From Thermovirga sp. (GTDB taxonomy: Bacteria; Synergistota; Synergistia; Synergistales; Thermovirgaceae), in the NCBI RefSeq assembly GCF_017656375.1, contig NZ_JACDOB010000003.1:1-64000 (forward strand): DNA of 64,000 bases. The letters are read 5' to 3'. A program made the translations under genes and the position numbers. Position 1 is the stretch's first letter, and each line of letters begins with the position of its first letter. Shown here piece after piece: positions 9,992-19,566 of this stretch. Under the pieces are notes generated by a model. It had not been told where the DNA came from and searched no databases. It saw only the letters and a program-made list of their open reading frames with translations.

Positions 9992-10912
9992 TCACACATG
10001 AATACCGAGCATCTTTATACTCTTCCTATATTCCTCCGCTCTTTCCCAACAATCTACAGCTACTTTTACATCTTTCTTTATTTGAGCTATCAAATCTTGG
10101 ATATATGCAAACCTGGATTCATTTCTTATTCTATCTAAGAAAAATAAGGCTATTTTTTTGCCATAAAGATCGCCATTAAACCCTATAACGTGGGACTCTA
10201 CTCTCAAAGACCTAATTCCCTCAAACGTAGGGTTGAACCCTATGTTTATCGCTGTAGGGTAAATCTTACCTTCTATGACCACTGCACCTGCATACACTCC
10301 CCTACTTGGTACAATTTTGCCAGCACATGGAACAATATTGGCTGTAGGGAAGCCTAAAGCCACACCTCGGCCTTCTCCATGAGATACGGTCGCATTCAAA
10401 AAAAATGGATACCCCAACATCCCTGCAGCCACCTTGACGTCACCTAAAGAAATAAGTTCCCTTATCCTTGAGCTGCTCACCTTCACTCCCCCAAAGGTCA
10501 CCTTGGACACAATGGAGGTCTGCCATCCTTTCGCCAGAGCAAGTTCTTTAAGCATAAGAGCATTGCCTTTTCTAAGGCGTCCAAACTTAAAATCCTCGCC
10601 AACTACTAACCCGCGTACGAAAAATCTCTCCTCTAAAAAATTCACAAAATCTTCTGGCTTCATCTCCGCTAAACTCCTTGTAAATGGTATTCGCACTAAC
10701 TCGGGAACACCCAAGAATCGAGCCAGAACTTCTCTCTCTCTTTCCGTAAAAAGAAAAGAAAACCCATCACTTGAAAGAACGGCTTGCGGATGAGGAGAAA
10801 AAGTAACTACTCCCCAAGAGTCCTTCATACCTGACGCCATTTGTTCAGCTGTCTTAAACAACTTTTGATGCCCCCTATGAAAACCGTCGAAAGCTCCTAA
10901 AACTATTATCAC
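9992..10912 (-). CDS. ribF: bifunctional riboflavin kinase / FAD synthetase
   Basis: Phosphorylates riboflavin to FMN and adenylylates FMN to FAD. The 306-aa protein starts directly with the nucleotidyltransferase motif GAFDGFHRGHQ. It continues with SSSRIRELI near residue 147 and the C-terminal flavokinase domain (GFPTANIVP, then GVYAGAV, then NIGFNPTF). It starts at GTG, one base after the truB stop, with GGAAG 9 nt upstream. It is the last gene of the rimP-nusA-infB operon; the rib biosynthesis genes are elsewhere at 35200-38784. Confidence 0.95.
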   Translation of the reverse strand: MIIVLGAFDGFHRGHQKLFKTAEQMASGMKDSWGVVTFSPHPQAVLSSDGFSFLFTEREREVLARFLGVPELVRIPFTRSLAEMKPEDFVNFLEERFFVRGLVVGEDFKFGRLRKGNALMLKELALAKGWQTSIVSKVTFGGVKVSSSRIRELISLGDVKVAAGMLGYPFFLNATVSHGEGRGVALGFPTANIVPCAGKIVPSRGVYAGAVVIEGKIYPTAINIGFNPTFEGIRSLRVESHVIGFNGDLYGKKIALFFLDRIRNESRFAYIQDLIAQIKKDVKVAVDCWERAEEYRKSIKMLGIHV

Positions 10913-10913
10913 C

Positions 10914-11852
10914 TTAGAAATCTTCCTTCCCTAGGTCTTCTCTGTCACAGAGGATGGTCCTAATAGGTTTCAAAAGACATTTACCTGAAACTATTTGATA
11001 TTCAGCAAATGAAAAAAAGTCCTCTCCAACTAAAACTACGTGCCTGCTTACACCAAAAGGAGACCACTGCATTCTTAAAAGCTGCGAAGGATATACAAAA
11101 TTACCACATTTAACCCACTTTTGCAGATTTTGAGGAATGGAATATATCGTGTAATTTTTTATTATTTCATAAGGAGCTCTTACATATCTTTCAACATTAC
11201 CTTCTTGTAGTTGTTCTAAAGTAACACCTTCATGCGCTCCACTAGAGCCCACGTAGGTCCTTTTCAGAGAAACCACTGTAGCATAACAGCCTAAAGCTCT
11301 GCCTATATCTCTAACTATGCTGCGTATATATGTGCCTTTTCCACAAAAGACCCTAAAAGAAAACAGTTTACTTTCCAAATTGTATTCGCCCATTTCTATT
11401 TTATAAATGCGGACAACCCTTGCAGCGGGGACAACATCTAACCCCTTTCTCGCCAATAAATGAGATCGCTTACCATTTATTCTTACAGCAGAAATCCTTG
11501 GAGGAACCTGATTTATCCAACCCAACATGGTGAAAAGACACATTTCTAAGTCTTGTTTCGTCACATACTTCACTGCATCGGCTTTCGCAACTATTTCTCC
11601 ACTGAAGTCCAACGTATCAGTCTCATATCCCAACTGAGCTTCTACTTCATAGACCTTAGGAAGTCCCATTATAAAACTAGAAGCTTTAGTCATATTTCCA
11701 AATAAAATCACCAGCAGGCCTTCCGCCGTAGAATCTAACGTACCTGCATGTCCAACCTTAAAATTCTTGCCCAATAACAATTTAGTCTTATTGACACATG
11801 TAGTACTTCGTTCCCCACGCTGTTTATTCAGTAAAATAACTCCGCCTTGCAT
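10914..11852 (-). CDS. truB: tRNA pseudouridine-55 synthase
   Basis: Makes pseudouridine 55 in the T-loop of nearly all tRNAs. The 312-aa sequence has the catalytic motif GHAGTLDSTAEG, with Asp40 as nucleophile, followed by the YEVEAQLGYETDTLD segment. Both are diagnostic of TruB. Its first 29 nt overlap the end of nrnA, indicating translational coupling. Confidence 0.95.
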   Translation of the reverse strand: MQGGVILLNKQRGERSTTCVNKTKLLLGKNFKVGHAGTLDSTAEGLLVILFGNMTKASSFIMGLPKVYEVEAQLGYETDTLDFSGEIVAKADAVKYVTKQDLEMCLFTMLGWINQVPPRISAVRINGKRSHLLARKGLDVVPAARVVRIYKIEMGEYNLESKLFSFRVFCGKGTYIRSIVRDIGRALGCYATVVSLKRTYVGSSGAHEGVTLEQLQEGNVERYVRAPYEIIKNYTIYSIPQNLQKWVKCGNFVYPSQLLRMQWSPFGVSRHVVLVGEDFFSFAEYQIVSGKCLLKPIRTILCDREDLGKEDF

Positions 11853-12813
11853 ATATCTCCCCGACTTTTTCTAGCATAATCCTCTTCGCAATTTCTACAG
11901 GATGATCTATTCTACAACCTGCTGCTCTTATATGTCCTCCACCATCCCATATTTGGGCAATTTCTCTAGCATCCATTGGTTCTCTAGTTCTAATGCTTGC
12001 TTTGGTGCCCTTTCCCTCTTCCACAAGTAAGACAGCTATTAGCACGTCCTTTATAGACAGAAGTTCGTTTACAAGATGCTCCGTGTCTTCTTTCTCTGCG
12101 CCACATTCATCAAAATCTCTACCTGTCAAAGAACACATACATAATCTACCCGACAAGTGAAGTTCTGTATTTGTAAATGCCCTCCCCCATAAGCGTACCT
12201 TCTCTATGGATCTGTTTTCGTATATTTGCGTAAAAATTTTTTGGGGATCTAACTTCCCTATCCTTAGCAGATCAGAGGCTACAATGTGGGTTTGAGAAGA
12301 TGTGTTAGAAAAGCGAAAATGCCCCGAGTCTGTTGCCAGGGCAACATAAAATCCAAGGGCTTCTTCTTTAGACATTTCCCAGCCATACTCTCTGTACAAA
12401 GACCAAACAATTTCAGCTACCGAGGAAGCATCCTCCTCTATTAAGTTCAACTTGCCGTAATTACTATTATCCCCATGATGATCTATATTAACTATAACGT
12501 TCCCAACATCCTCAGATAACAACAATTTGGTAGTCCTATCCAAAGAAGCAATATCAACGGCTATAACTACCGCGCCAGCAGGTACCACAACACTCTTTAA
12601 ATCCTTATAATACTCTATCCCAAAAAGGAATTTATAAATATCTGGAGCTTTATCAGGGCCACACCATATAACATTTTTGTTCAACATTTTAGCCCTTCGC
12701 ACCAAAGCACTACCGCATCCTAAGGTATCTCCATCAGGTTTCTCATGGGCCAAAATAACCCAACAATCAGAGCGCAGGAGGACTTCCCTTATAGAGGCCA
12801 AAAGCTTCTTCAT
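11824..12813 (-). CDS. nrnA: DHH/DHHA1 phosphoesterase, NrnA-type nanoRNase / pAp phosphatase
   Basis: Degrades 2-5 nt RNA fragments and can dephosphorylate pAp. The 329-aa protein shows the metal motifs in order: HEKPDGDTLG near residue 23, NIDHHGDNSNYG near 110, ATDSGHFRF near 160, and the C-terminal DHHA1 motif GGGHIRAAGCRI. Start overlaps the rbfA stop as ATGA, with GGAG 8 nt upstream. The rbfA-nrnA-truB order is common in Firmicutes and relatives. Confidence 0.92.
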   Translation of the reverse strand: MKKLLASIREVLLRSDCWVILAHEKPDGDTLGCGSALVRRAKMLNKNVIWCGPDKAPDIYKFLFGIEYYKDLKSVVVPAGAVVIAVDIASLDRTTKLLLSEDVGNVIVNIDHHGDNSNYGKLNLIEEDASSVAEIVWSLYREYGWEMSKEEALGFYVALATDSGHFRFSNTSSQTHIVASDLLRIGKLDPQKIFTQIYENRSIEKVRLWGRAFTNTELHLSGRLCMCSLTGRDFDECGAEKEDTEHLVNELLSIKDVLIAVLLVEEGKGTKASIRTREPMDAREIAQIWDGGGHIRAAGCRIDHPVEIAKRIMLEKVGEIYARRSYFTE

Positions 12814-13187
12814 TGATTTTTCTCCGAACCTTCCTTCCTCTCATCCTCAGTAAATTTTATAGAGTCCAGCACTGCCTCTAACTTTCTGGCTTTTTCCTCA
12901 ACCACATCATATTCAAATCTTAGCTCTGGTATTTGCCTTAGGTGCATCTGCTTTCCCAAAATGGCACGAATCAACTTAGATGCTTTTTCTAAGCCCTTTT
13001 GCACCTCATCCCTATCTTCTCTTCTCAGGGTAGTGTAATAGACTTTTGCGTGACTAAGATCCCGAGAACAATCAACTTCTATTAGTACGGCTTTTCTAGC
13101 TCGCTCGTCCTTTATCTCACTCTGTAACAGAATAGAAATTTCCCGCAAAAGCTCTCTATTGATGCGTTGCATCCTAAAAGATATCAT
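12810..13187 (-). CDS. rbfA: ribosome-binding factor A
   Basis: Assists late 30S maturation around the 5' helix of 16S rRNA. A 125-aa single KH-like domain with the typical RINRELLREISILL start and HAKVYYTTL segment. The ATG at 13187 has GAGG 9 nt upstream and overlaps the DUF503 gene by 14 nt. The charged C-terminal tail is normal for the family. Confidence 0.93.
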   Translation of the reverse strand: MISFRMQRINRELLREISILLQSEIKDERARKAVLIEVDCSRDLSHAKVYYTTLRREDRDEVQKGLEKASKLIRAILGKQMHLRQIPELRFEYDVVEEKARKLEAVLDSIKFTEDERKEGSEKNQ

Positions 13188-13500
13188 GTTTCTCTACCTC
13201 TCGTTTCATTCGGACAATACTAAATTCTGCAAGGTCCTCTTTTATAGTTAAAAATTGGCTCACTTCAGATAAAAGATCTTCGACACTATCAAAACTACTG
13301 CCAATCACCCCGATAGCCATTATGGCATCACTCCACGAATCCAAAGGGCCTAGATCGCTGACAGAAACATTCCATCGTCTCCTAAGGATAGTCACCAAAG
13401 AGCGTACAACCTGCCTTCTATCCTTAAGGCTCTTCGCACCATGTATTTTTATCTCAAGAATCAAAAGGCCCACTACAGGCGACTCGCATCTTTTAAACAT
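13174..13500 (-). CDS. DUF503 (YlxP-like) protein
   Basis: A 108-aa protein matching DUF503 by its GLLILEIKIHGAKSLKDRR opening and the SVSDLGPLDSWSDAIMAIGVIG core. The family sits between infB and rbfA in many genomes. A role linked to ribosome assembly is assumed only from this location. It starts 3 nt after the infB stop. Confidence 0.85.
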   Translation of the reverse strand: MFKRCESPVVGLLILEIKIHGAKSLKDRRQVVRSLVTILRRRWNVSVSDLGPLDSWSDAIMAIGVIGSSFDSVEDLLSEVSQFLTIKEDLAEFSIVRMKREVEKHDIF

Positions 13501-13503
13501 TTT

Positions 13504-15474
13504 CTATTCCAATGTTCTCTTTTCCTCCACAACTTCATACGCTTCTACGATATCTCCTTCGTTGAAATCTTGGAAGTTAGTAAAGCTCATACCACACTCA
13601 TAACCGGCAGCTACTTCTCTAACATCATCTTTAAATCTCTTAAGAGTATCCAAAGAACCATTCCAAATCACTATACCATCCCTTACTATGCGAATCTTAG
13701 CATTTCTTCTTATGACACCTTCCAACACGTAACATCCCGCGACCTTGCCTATTTTAGGAACCTTAAAGACAGCCCTTATCTCAGCTTGCCCCAAAGTTTG
13801 TTCTCTAAGTGTCGGTGCAAGCATTCCCTCCAAAGCAGATTTGACGTCGTCTATTAGGTCATAAATTACGTTATATAGCCTAATTTGAATACCCTCAGCT
13901 TCCGCCAATTTTTTGGCCTTAGCATCCGGTCTCACGTTAAACCCTATAATAATAGCATCCGAGGCCGAAGCTAACATTACGTCAGATTCAGAAATCCTTC
14001 CAACGCCTTCATGAATAAAATCTATCTCTACCTCTTCCGTTTGAAGTTTCTTGAGGGAACCTTTTAATGCCTCTAACGAGCCCTGCACATCGCATTTTAA
14101 TACCAATCTCAAAGCTGGAGTCTCTCCTTCAGACATTTTGTCATAAAGTTCTTCCAGCGTTATATGCCTCTCAGCTTTTGCAGAGGCAGCTTTTTCTTCC
14201 TGTTTAACTCGATCTACTAACGCTCTGGCTTCCTTCTCTGCACTTACAACTTTAAAAGTCTCGCCTGGAGAAGGAACGTCGTTGAAACCTAAGATCTCGA
14301 CCGCTGTACTAGGCCCCGCTTCTTTCAAAGTGCGACCTCTATCATCTATCATAGCCCTAACCTTACCCCAGGAAGTTTCTGATACCAGAATATTCCCTAC
14401 TCGTAAAGTTCCTTCCTGGACTATGACTGTAGCCACTGGCCCCTTACCCCTATCGAGTTTAGCTTCAATAATTACTCCACAAGGAGGAACTGTAGGATCC
14501 GCTTTTAATTCGTTCATATCAGCCACAAGTAATACCATTTCTAAAAGCTGATCCACACCCACTCCCGTCTTTGCGGAAATATCAACAAAAATAGTATCTC
14601 CGCCCCATTCCTCAGGAATTAAGCCATGTTCAGAAAGTTGCTGCCTTACTCTATCTGGCCTGGCTTCAGGTTTATCAATTTTGTTAACAGCCACAACTAT
14701 CGGTACCCCAGAAGCCTTAGCATGATTTAGTGCCTCTACAGTCTGGGGCATGACACCATCATCAGCCGCAACCACCAAAATCACTATATCCGTAACCTGT
14801 GCTCCTCTTGCACGCATAGAGGTAAAAGCTTCGTGCCCTGGAGTGTCTAAAAAGACTATTTTTCTACCATTGTATTCAAGTGTAGAAGCACCTATATGCT
14901 GCGTTATTCCACCAGCTTCTCGTTCCGTTACTTTAGTCTTACGCATGTAATCTAGAAGGGAGGTTTTGCCATGATCGACATGCCCCATAACTGTTATAAT
15001 GGGTGCCCTGGGCTGTAAATTCTTCCCTTCTGGCTTCTTTTTCTGTAAAAACTCCAGCTTATCTTTTTCTTGCTCCTCTTCTGCAGAATCTGCCAATACT
15101 ATTTTTACATTAAACACTTTAGACAAAATATCCATTATTTCTGGGCCTACTACAGCTCCGGCTGGGACCATTTTGCCTGCTTCCAGCAAAGCCTTAACAG
15201 CTTCCGCAGGTTTAACCCCTAGAGCTTTAGCGACATCTGAAACGCTTGCCCCAGAGGGAACATTTATAGTTCTCCTACTTTCCTCTTTAGCTTCAGAAGA
15301 TTTACTGCTCGCCTTTGTCTCTCCAAGAGACTCCTCTATTATCTGGGCAGTTTCAGCATCTATGGAACTCATATGAGTTTTAACATCAACCCCCAAATCT
15401 TCTAATATCCGCATCAGCTCTTTATTGGATAAACCTAACATTTTCGCCAACTCATATACCCTAATTTTACTCAT
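13504..15474 (-). CDS. infB: translation initiation factor IF-2
   Basis: GTPase that brings fMet-tRNA to the 30S subunit. About 656 aa, a short form with a reduced N-terminal linker. The order is IF2_N modules ([15 protein letters not shown] at the start and [20 protein letters not shown] near residue 80), then the G domain with [17 protein letters not shown] and NKID, then domains II to IV. The ATG at 15474 overlaps the upstream stop by 8 nt; an in-frame TTG at 15483 is a possible but less likely start. Confidence 0.97.
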   Translation of the reverse strand: MSKIRVYELAKMLGLSNKELMRILEDLGVDVKTHMSSIDAETAQIIEESLGETKASSKSSEAKEESRRTINVPSGASVSDVAKALGVKPAEAVKALLEAGKMVPAGAVVGPEIMDILSKVFNVKIVLADSAEEEQEKDKLEFLQKKKPEGKNLQPRAPIITVMGHVDHGKTSLLDYMRKTKVTEREAGGITQHIGASTLEYNGRKIVFLDTPGHEAFTSMRARGAQVTDIVILVVAADDGVMPQTVEALNHAKASGVPIVVAVNKIDKPEARPDRVRQQLSEHGLIPEEWGGDTIFVDISAKTGVGVDQLLEMVLLVADMNELKADPTVPPCGVIIEAKLDRGKGPVATVIVQEGTLRVGNILVSETSWGKVRAMIDDRGRTLKEAGPSTAVEILGFNDVPSPGETFKVVSAEKEARALVDRVKQEEKAASAKAERHITLEELYDKMSEGETPALRLVLKCDVQGSLEALKGSLKKLQTEEVEIDFIHEGVGRISESDVMLASASDAIIIGFNVRPDAKAKKLAEAEGIQIRLYNVIYDLIDDVKSALEGMLAPTLREQTLGQAEIRAVFKVPKIGKVAGCYVLEGVIRRNAKIRIVRDGIVIWNGSLDTLKRFKDDVREVAAGYECGMSFTNFQDFNEGDIVEAYEVVEEKRTLE

Positions 15475-16135
15475 AATCCCCAACCCCCTCTGTCACGAGC
15501 GCTTCAATTTTTTTAGCTATTCCGCTGTCAAGAGGAAGCCCCAAAATTTGGGTTTTTCCAAGATTAAGCTTTGAGTGCACTGTCTTTCTGTCAAGAAAAT
15601 CCAACTTTATTACAGTGCAATGCTCCCTCTCCTTATATCCTGCTATCGCCCTCTCGACGTTGTTAGAACAATCCATTGTCAATAAAACAAGCATTTTTTT
15701 ACCTTTCTTTAGTTCCTGCAACACCTTATCTTGGCCGACTGAAAGCATGCCGGCTCTTGCAGAAAGGCCTACTAAATCTAAAAATTTAGAATTTATGTAT
15801 TTCTCTTTTTCATTCGTTTGGCCATCTAATTTTGCTTTTATGTACATTGCCACCTCGTCATAAAAAGACGCAGAAACAGGCACCTTCAGAGCCTTAGAGA
15901 GAGCATTTTTCTTCCTTGCCAAATTCAAACATTCCAGACTAATACACAGATAGGCCCCTCTTCCAGGCTCTCTTCCTGTGGGGTCGACGCTTATTACTCC
16001 TTCGGGAGAGCGCACGATCCTCAATAAATTTTTTTTACCCTCCTCCGCTCCACACCCCACACAGGTTCTTGGCCTTTTACGTTTCTGAAATATCCCCGCT
16101 TTCTTTCTTCCCTCTATCATCATATATTCAATCAT
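15467..16135 (-). CDS. fused YlxR (RnpM) and YlxQ (L7Ae-like) RNA-binding protein
   Basis: A 222-aa protein joining two domains that are separate neighbouring genes in Bacillus. Residues about 20-95 are DUF448/YlxR, with PRTCVGCG and the GREPGRGAYLC signature; YlxR was recently linked to RNase P (RnpM). Residues about 115-215 are an L7Ae/YlxQ fold, with KFLDLVGLSARAGML and a G-rich hydrophobic core. Both halves bind RNA. It lies between nusA and infB, the standard YlxR/YlxQ location. The start is either 16135 or an ATG 12-15 nt later. Confidence 0.88.
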   Translation of the reverse strand: MIEYMMIEGRKKAGIFQKRKRPRTCVGCGAEEGKKNLLRIVRSPEGVISVDPTGREPGRGAYLCISLECLNLARKKNALSKALKVPVSASFYDEVAMYIKAKLDGQTNEKEKYINSKFLDLVGLSARAGMLSVGQDKVLQELKKGKKMLVLLTMDCSNNVERAIAGYKEREHCTVIKLDFLDRKTVHSKLNLGKTQILGLPLDSGIAKKIEALVTEGVGDYE

Positions 16136-17228
16136 CTTCCTTAACTACAATATCTTCAAACAAATCCTGAAGCGTTGGCAATCTGTCTGGTTCCAGTGTC
16201 TTTATATCTATCTTCCATCCTGTCAGCCTAGCTGCCAATCTAACGTTCTGCCCAGCTTTTCCAATGGCAAGAGAAAGCTGATCCGGACGCACATAAACTT
16301 TCACAGCCTTTTCTTGTTCCAAAACAGGCTCTATTTTCATAACCTTTGCTGGAGAAAGGGCATTTTTTATAAATTGCAAGGGATCGCCGCTATATATCAC
16401 AATATCGATCCTTTCTCCTCCAAGGGTATTACTTATAGATTTTATTCGCGAACCATTGGGTCCCACACAAGCACCTACAGGTTCCACATTAGCATCTAAG
16501 CTGCTTACAGCAACCTTAGATCTGGCACCAGCTTCTCTTACGATACTTCTTATCTCTATGATTCCGTCACGGATTTCAGGGACCTCAAGCTCCAACAACT
16601 TACGCAAGAGCCCTGGATGACTTCTTGAAACTATTATTTTTGGACCCTTGGATGTCTGTCTAACTTCCAGGAGATAAAATTTCATACGATCCCCTAGATT
16701 ATATTCTTCGCCTATTATTTTTTCTTCTCGAGGCAAAAGAGCTTCAGTCCTATCGTTCAACCTAACTAACACATAGTCATTTTCAGCCTTGAAGATAGTC
16801 CCCGTAACCAAATCACCTATCTTGTCAGCAAACTCTTCATATATTACCTGTCTTTCGGCGTCCTTAAGCCTTTGAATGATCACTTGTCTAGCTGTTTGAG
16901 CAGCTATACGACCAAAATTCTCAGGATTGACTTCAATCCTTATAATATCCCCTACCTCCACATCATTGAAACCTTTTTCCAAAGCTTCTTTTAAGGTGAT
17001 TTCCGTATCAGGATCTTGTACATCTTCTACTATTTTTCGAACTTCACAAATACTCATTTCGCCATTTTCTAGATCTAAATAAACTTCCACATTCTGATTC
17101 CCATTTTTAAACTTTCTATAAGCATGGACCATCGCTGCCTCTAAACCCGAAGATATTATTTCAAGTGGCAGGTTTCTTTCTTGAGTAATTTGCCGTAAAG
17201 CGCGAGCAAAATCACGCCCTAATTGCAT
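16128..17228 (-). CDS. nusA: transcription termination/antitermination factor NusA
   Basis: RNA polymerase-associated elongation factor. The 366-aa form has the N-terminal domain, an S1 domain (GDLVTGTIFKAENDYVLV), and two KH domains including GACVGPNGSRIKSI and LSLAIGKAGQNVRLAARLTGWKIDI. It lacks the C-terminal acidic repeats of E. coli NusA, as in Firmicutes and thermophiles. The ATG overlaps the rimP stop by one base (TAATG), with GAGG 8 nt upstream. Confidence 0.97.
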   Translation of the reverse strand: MQLGRDFARALRQITQERNLPLEIISSGLEAAMVHAYRKFKNGNQNVEVYLDLENGEMSICEVRKIVEDVQDPDTEITLKEALEKGFNDVEVGDIIRIEVNPENFGRIAAQTARQVIIQRLKDAERQVIYEEFADKIGDLVTGTIFKAENDYVLVRLNDRTEALLPREEKIIGEEYNLGDRMKFYLLEVRQTSKGPKIIVSRSHPGLLRKLLELEVPEIRDGIIEIRSIVREAGARSKVAVSSLDANVEPVGACVGPNGSRIKSISNTLGGERIDIVIYSGDPLQFIKNALSPAKVMKIEPVLEQEKAVKVYVRPDQLSLAIGKAGQNVRLAARLTGWKIDIKTLEPDRLPTLQDLFEDIVVKEDD

Positions 17229-17749
17229 TATTTTTTCCTCCCTTTTCTATCATCCTTGATGTTTTTTCCTTTTGAACTAAATTTTTCAAGTTCATCCGAT
17301 ATAAGATTACACTTAGACACAAAAGATATAGGAACGCAAAGCACTTCCTCTTCAACTTTAAAAAATATTCTATCGCCCTCAACATCTTCTATAACTGCCT
17401 TGAAATTTTTATGTCCCTGCAAAGCACTTCTTAGCCTTACCTTAACCCTATTGCCTTTATACCTTACGTAATCTTTAACCTCGAATAAGGGTCTCTCTAT
17501 TCCTGGAGAACTCACCTCTAAAAAGAACTTTTTGGGAATCTTCTCATCATGTTCATCAAGCAGCAGGTCTATTCTTTTTGATACCTCCTCACAATCTGAT
17601 ATCAATATTCCCCCCAAAGAGTCTATATAAACCCGCATTATATTCCGACCGCTTTCCACTGTAAATTCTATTCCAACGAACTCATACCCTAAACCTTCCA
17701 CTAGATCTTTGATCTTGTCCTTGCTAAGTAATCCTTTTAGAATTTCCAT
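17228..17749 (-). CDS. rimP: ribosome maturation factor RimP
   Basis: Needed for 30S assembly. A 173-aa protein with the N-terminal alpha/beta domain (GYEFVGIEF), the signature EVSSPGIERPL near residue 78, and the C-terminal Sm-like barrel. It is the first gene of the nusA-infB operon. AAGG lies 8 nt upstream of the ATG. Confidence 0.94.
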   Translation of the reverse strand: MEILKGLLSKDKIKDLVEGLGYEFVGIEFTVESGRNIMRVYIDSLGGILISDCEEVSKRIDLLLDEHDEKIPKKFFLEVSSPGIERPLFEVKDYVRYKGNRVKVRLRSALQGHKNFKAVIEDVEGDRIFFKVEEEVLCVPISFVSKCNLISDELEKFSSKGKNIKDDRKGRKK

Positions 17750-17800
17750 CTTTACAACCTTCTCCCATTATTTACATTTAACACTGAGCCTATCAGACAA

Positions 17801-17834
17801 AAGGCGAAGAGCAGGTACTCCCACTCTTCGCCTT
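17801..17834 (-). terminator. intrinsic terminator after guaB
   Basis: Perfect 11-bp inverted repeat AAGGCGAAGAG / CTCTTCGCCTT (17801-17811 and 17824-17834). On the minus strand the stem runs into TTTTGTCT, a fair U-tract. It lies 100 nt past the guaB stop and 52 nt before rimP, so it could alternatively be a leader hairpin of the nusA operon. Confidence 0.68.
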
Positions 17835-17933
17835 GGACAAGGCACAATAATCATTTCTAAGGCGCTAACACAAAGTTATTATATCACTGTAATTTTAACC
17901 AAGCAACAATAACACATATCTTCATCTACGGCA

Positions 17934-19409
17934 TTACTCCACCCAATAATTAGGTGCCTCTTTAGTTATAACAACATCGTGAGGATGGCTTTCTTTTACT
18001 CCTGCAGAAGTTATGCGCACAAACCTTGCCTTCTTCTGTAATTCAGATATATCTGCAGCTCCAACGTATCCCATGCCCGAACGCAGGCCTCCAATAAGTT
18101 GATAAACTACTCCACTTAAAGGCCCTTTGTAGGGGACTAATCCCTCTATTCCCTCTGGCACAAGCTTATCTTCGGGTGCATTCTGCTGGAAATATCTATC
18201 TTTACTAAGGCCATCTTTCATAACAGCTAAGGATCCCATACCCCTATAGCTCTTAAATGACCTTCCTCTATAAATAGTTACTTCTCCTGGGCTTTCGTCT
18301 GTTCCTGCAAACAAGGAGCCTATCATTACAGCATCAGCGCCTGCTGCTATGGCTTTAACGAGATCCCCAGAAAAACGTACTCCCCCATCTGCAATAACAG
18401 TCTTGCCTTTTTTGTGGGCAACGCTAGCCACTCGCATTACAGCAGAAAGCTGGGGAACTCCCACGCCAGCAATGACACGGGTTGTACAAATAGAGCCTGG
18501 ACCAACGCCAACCTTTACTCCGTCTGCCCCTGCCTCTATAAGCGCTTCAGCTGCCTCTCCTGTCGCAATATTCCCACCTATTATAGGTATCTTTGAGTGT
18601 CTCTTCCTAAGTTTCTTTACGGTCTCAATCACAGATTTGGAATGTCCATGAGCTGTATCTACAACCAGAACGTCCACTCCAGCTTCTATAAATTTGTCCG
18701 CCCTTCCAAGAGCAGCCTCTCCTACCCCTAAAGCAACTCCCACCCTCAACCTTCCATGTTCATCCTTACAAGCATTCGGGAAGTCCTTTGCTTTTCTTAT
18801 ATCTTTAATTGTAATTAACCCTTTTAGGATTCCTTTTGAATCCACTAGTGGCAACTTTTCCACCTTATGCTTCTTAAGTATTTCCGTGGCTCCCTCTAAT
18901 GTGGTACCTACTGGAGCTGTTATTAGGTTTTCTTTGGTCATGACATCTTTTATAGGTTGATCGTAGTTAGTAACGAACCTCAAATCTCTGTTAGTTATTA
19001 TTCCTACCAATTTATTATCGTTATCTACAATAGGAACTCCTGATATGTGATAATTTTCCATGAGACTTACCGCTTCTCTAACAGAATCCTCTGGATGAAG
19101 ATAAAAGGGATCAACTATTACCCCTGATTCAGAACGCTTAACTTTATCTATTTCCGCTACCTGTTCTTCTACGGTCATATTCCTATGAATAATGCCTATG
19201 CCACCTTCTCTAGCCAAGCTTATTGCAAGTCTTCCTTCCGTTACTGTATCCATTGCCGCGCTACATAGAGGTATATTAAGTTGAATCTGAGGCGTCAAGT
19301 AGGTTTTCAAATTGACCTCTGCCGGCAAAACTTCACTGTATCCTGGCAAAAGAAGAACATCATCAAAGGTAATTCCCTCTTCAGCCTGCATTATTTTTTC
19401 ACAATCCAT
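17934..19409 (-). CDS. guaB: IMP dehydrogenase
   Basis: Oxidises IMP to XMP, the first committed step to GMP. The 491-aa protein has a TIM barrel interrupted by two CBS modules (about residues 95-205, including [24 protein letters not shown]). The catalytic loop [18 protein letters not shown] contains the active-site Cys near residue 305, and the GMGSLAVM flap region follows. It is monocistronic, with its own promoter upstream and a terminator downstream. GGAGG lies 10 nt before the ATG. Confidence 0.97.
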   Translation of the reverse strand: MDCEKIMQAEEGITFDDVLLLPGYSEVLPAEVNLKTYLTPQIQLNIPLCSAAMDTVTEGRLAISLAREGGIGIIHRNMTVEEQVAEIDKVKRSESGVIVDPFYLHPEDSVREAVSLMENYHISGVPIVDNDNKLVGIITNRDLRFVTNYDQPIKDVMTKENLITAPVGTTLEGATEILKKHKVEKLPLVDSKGILKGLITIKDIRKAKDFPNACKDEHGRLRVGVALGVGEAALGRADKFIEAGVDVLVVDTAHGHSKSVIETVKKLRKRHSKIPIIGGNIATGEAAEALIEAGADGVKVGVGPGSICTTRVIAGVGVPQLSAVMRVASVAHKKGKTVIADGGVRFSGDLVKAIAAGADAVMIGSLFAGTDESPGEVTIYRGRSFKSYRGMGSLAVMKDGLSKDRYFQQNAPEDKLVPEGIEGLVPYKGPLSGVVYQLIGGLRSGMGYVGAADISELQKKARFVRITSAGVKESHPHDVVITKEAPNYWVE

Positions 19410-19434
19410 CTTTCTCTCGCCTCCATCCTACATC

Positions 19435-19463
19435 TCTATAACTACAACAAAAAACCTTTTCAA
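19435..19463 (-). promoter_or_regulatory. promoter of guaB
   Basis: Minus-strand -35 TTGAAA (19458-19463) and -10 TATAGA (19435-19440) with a 17-nt spacer, about 25 nt upstream of the guaB ATG. Confidence 0.65.
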
Positions 19464-19482
19464 ATACCTGCTAGTTATTTGA
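19460..19482. promoter_or_regulatory. inverted repeat overlapping the guaB -35 element
   Basis: TCAAATA and TATTTGA form 7-bp arms around a 9-nt centre. The first arm overlaps the -35 box of guaB, a position suited to an operator. It does not match a purine box I recognise. The rest of the 19410-19566 gap holds no other clear site. Confidence 0.35.
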
Positions 19483-19566
19483 GGGAATAGTTTAGAACTA
19501 ATGCCCAATTATGACAAGGGATATTTTTATATGATATGGCTTACTAAGCACTGCATTAGGAAACGT

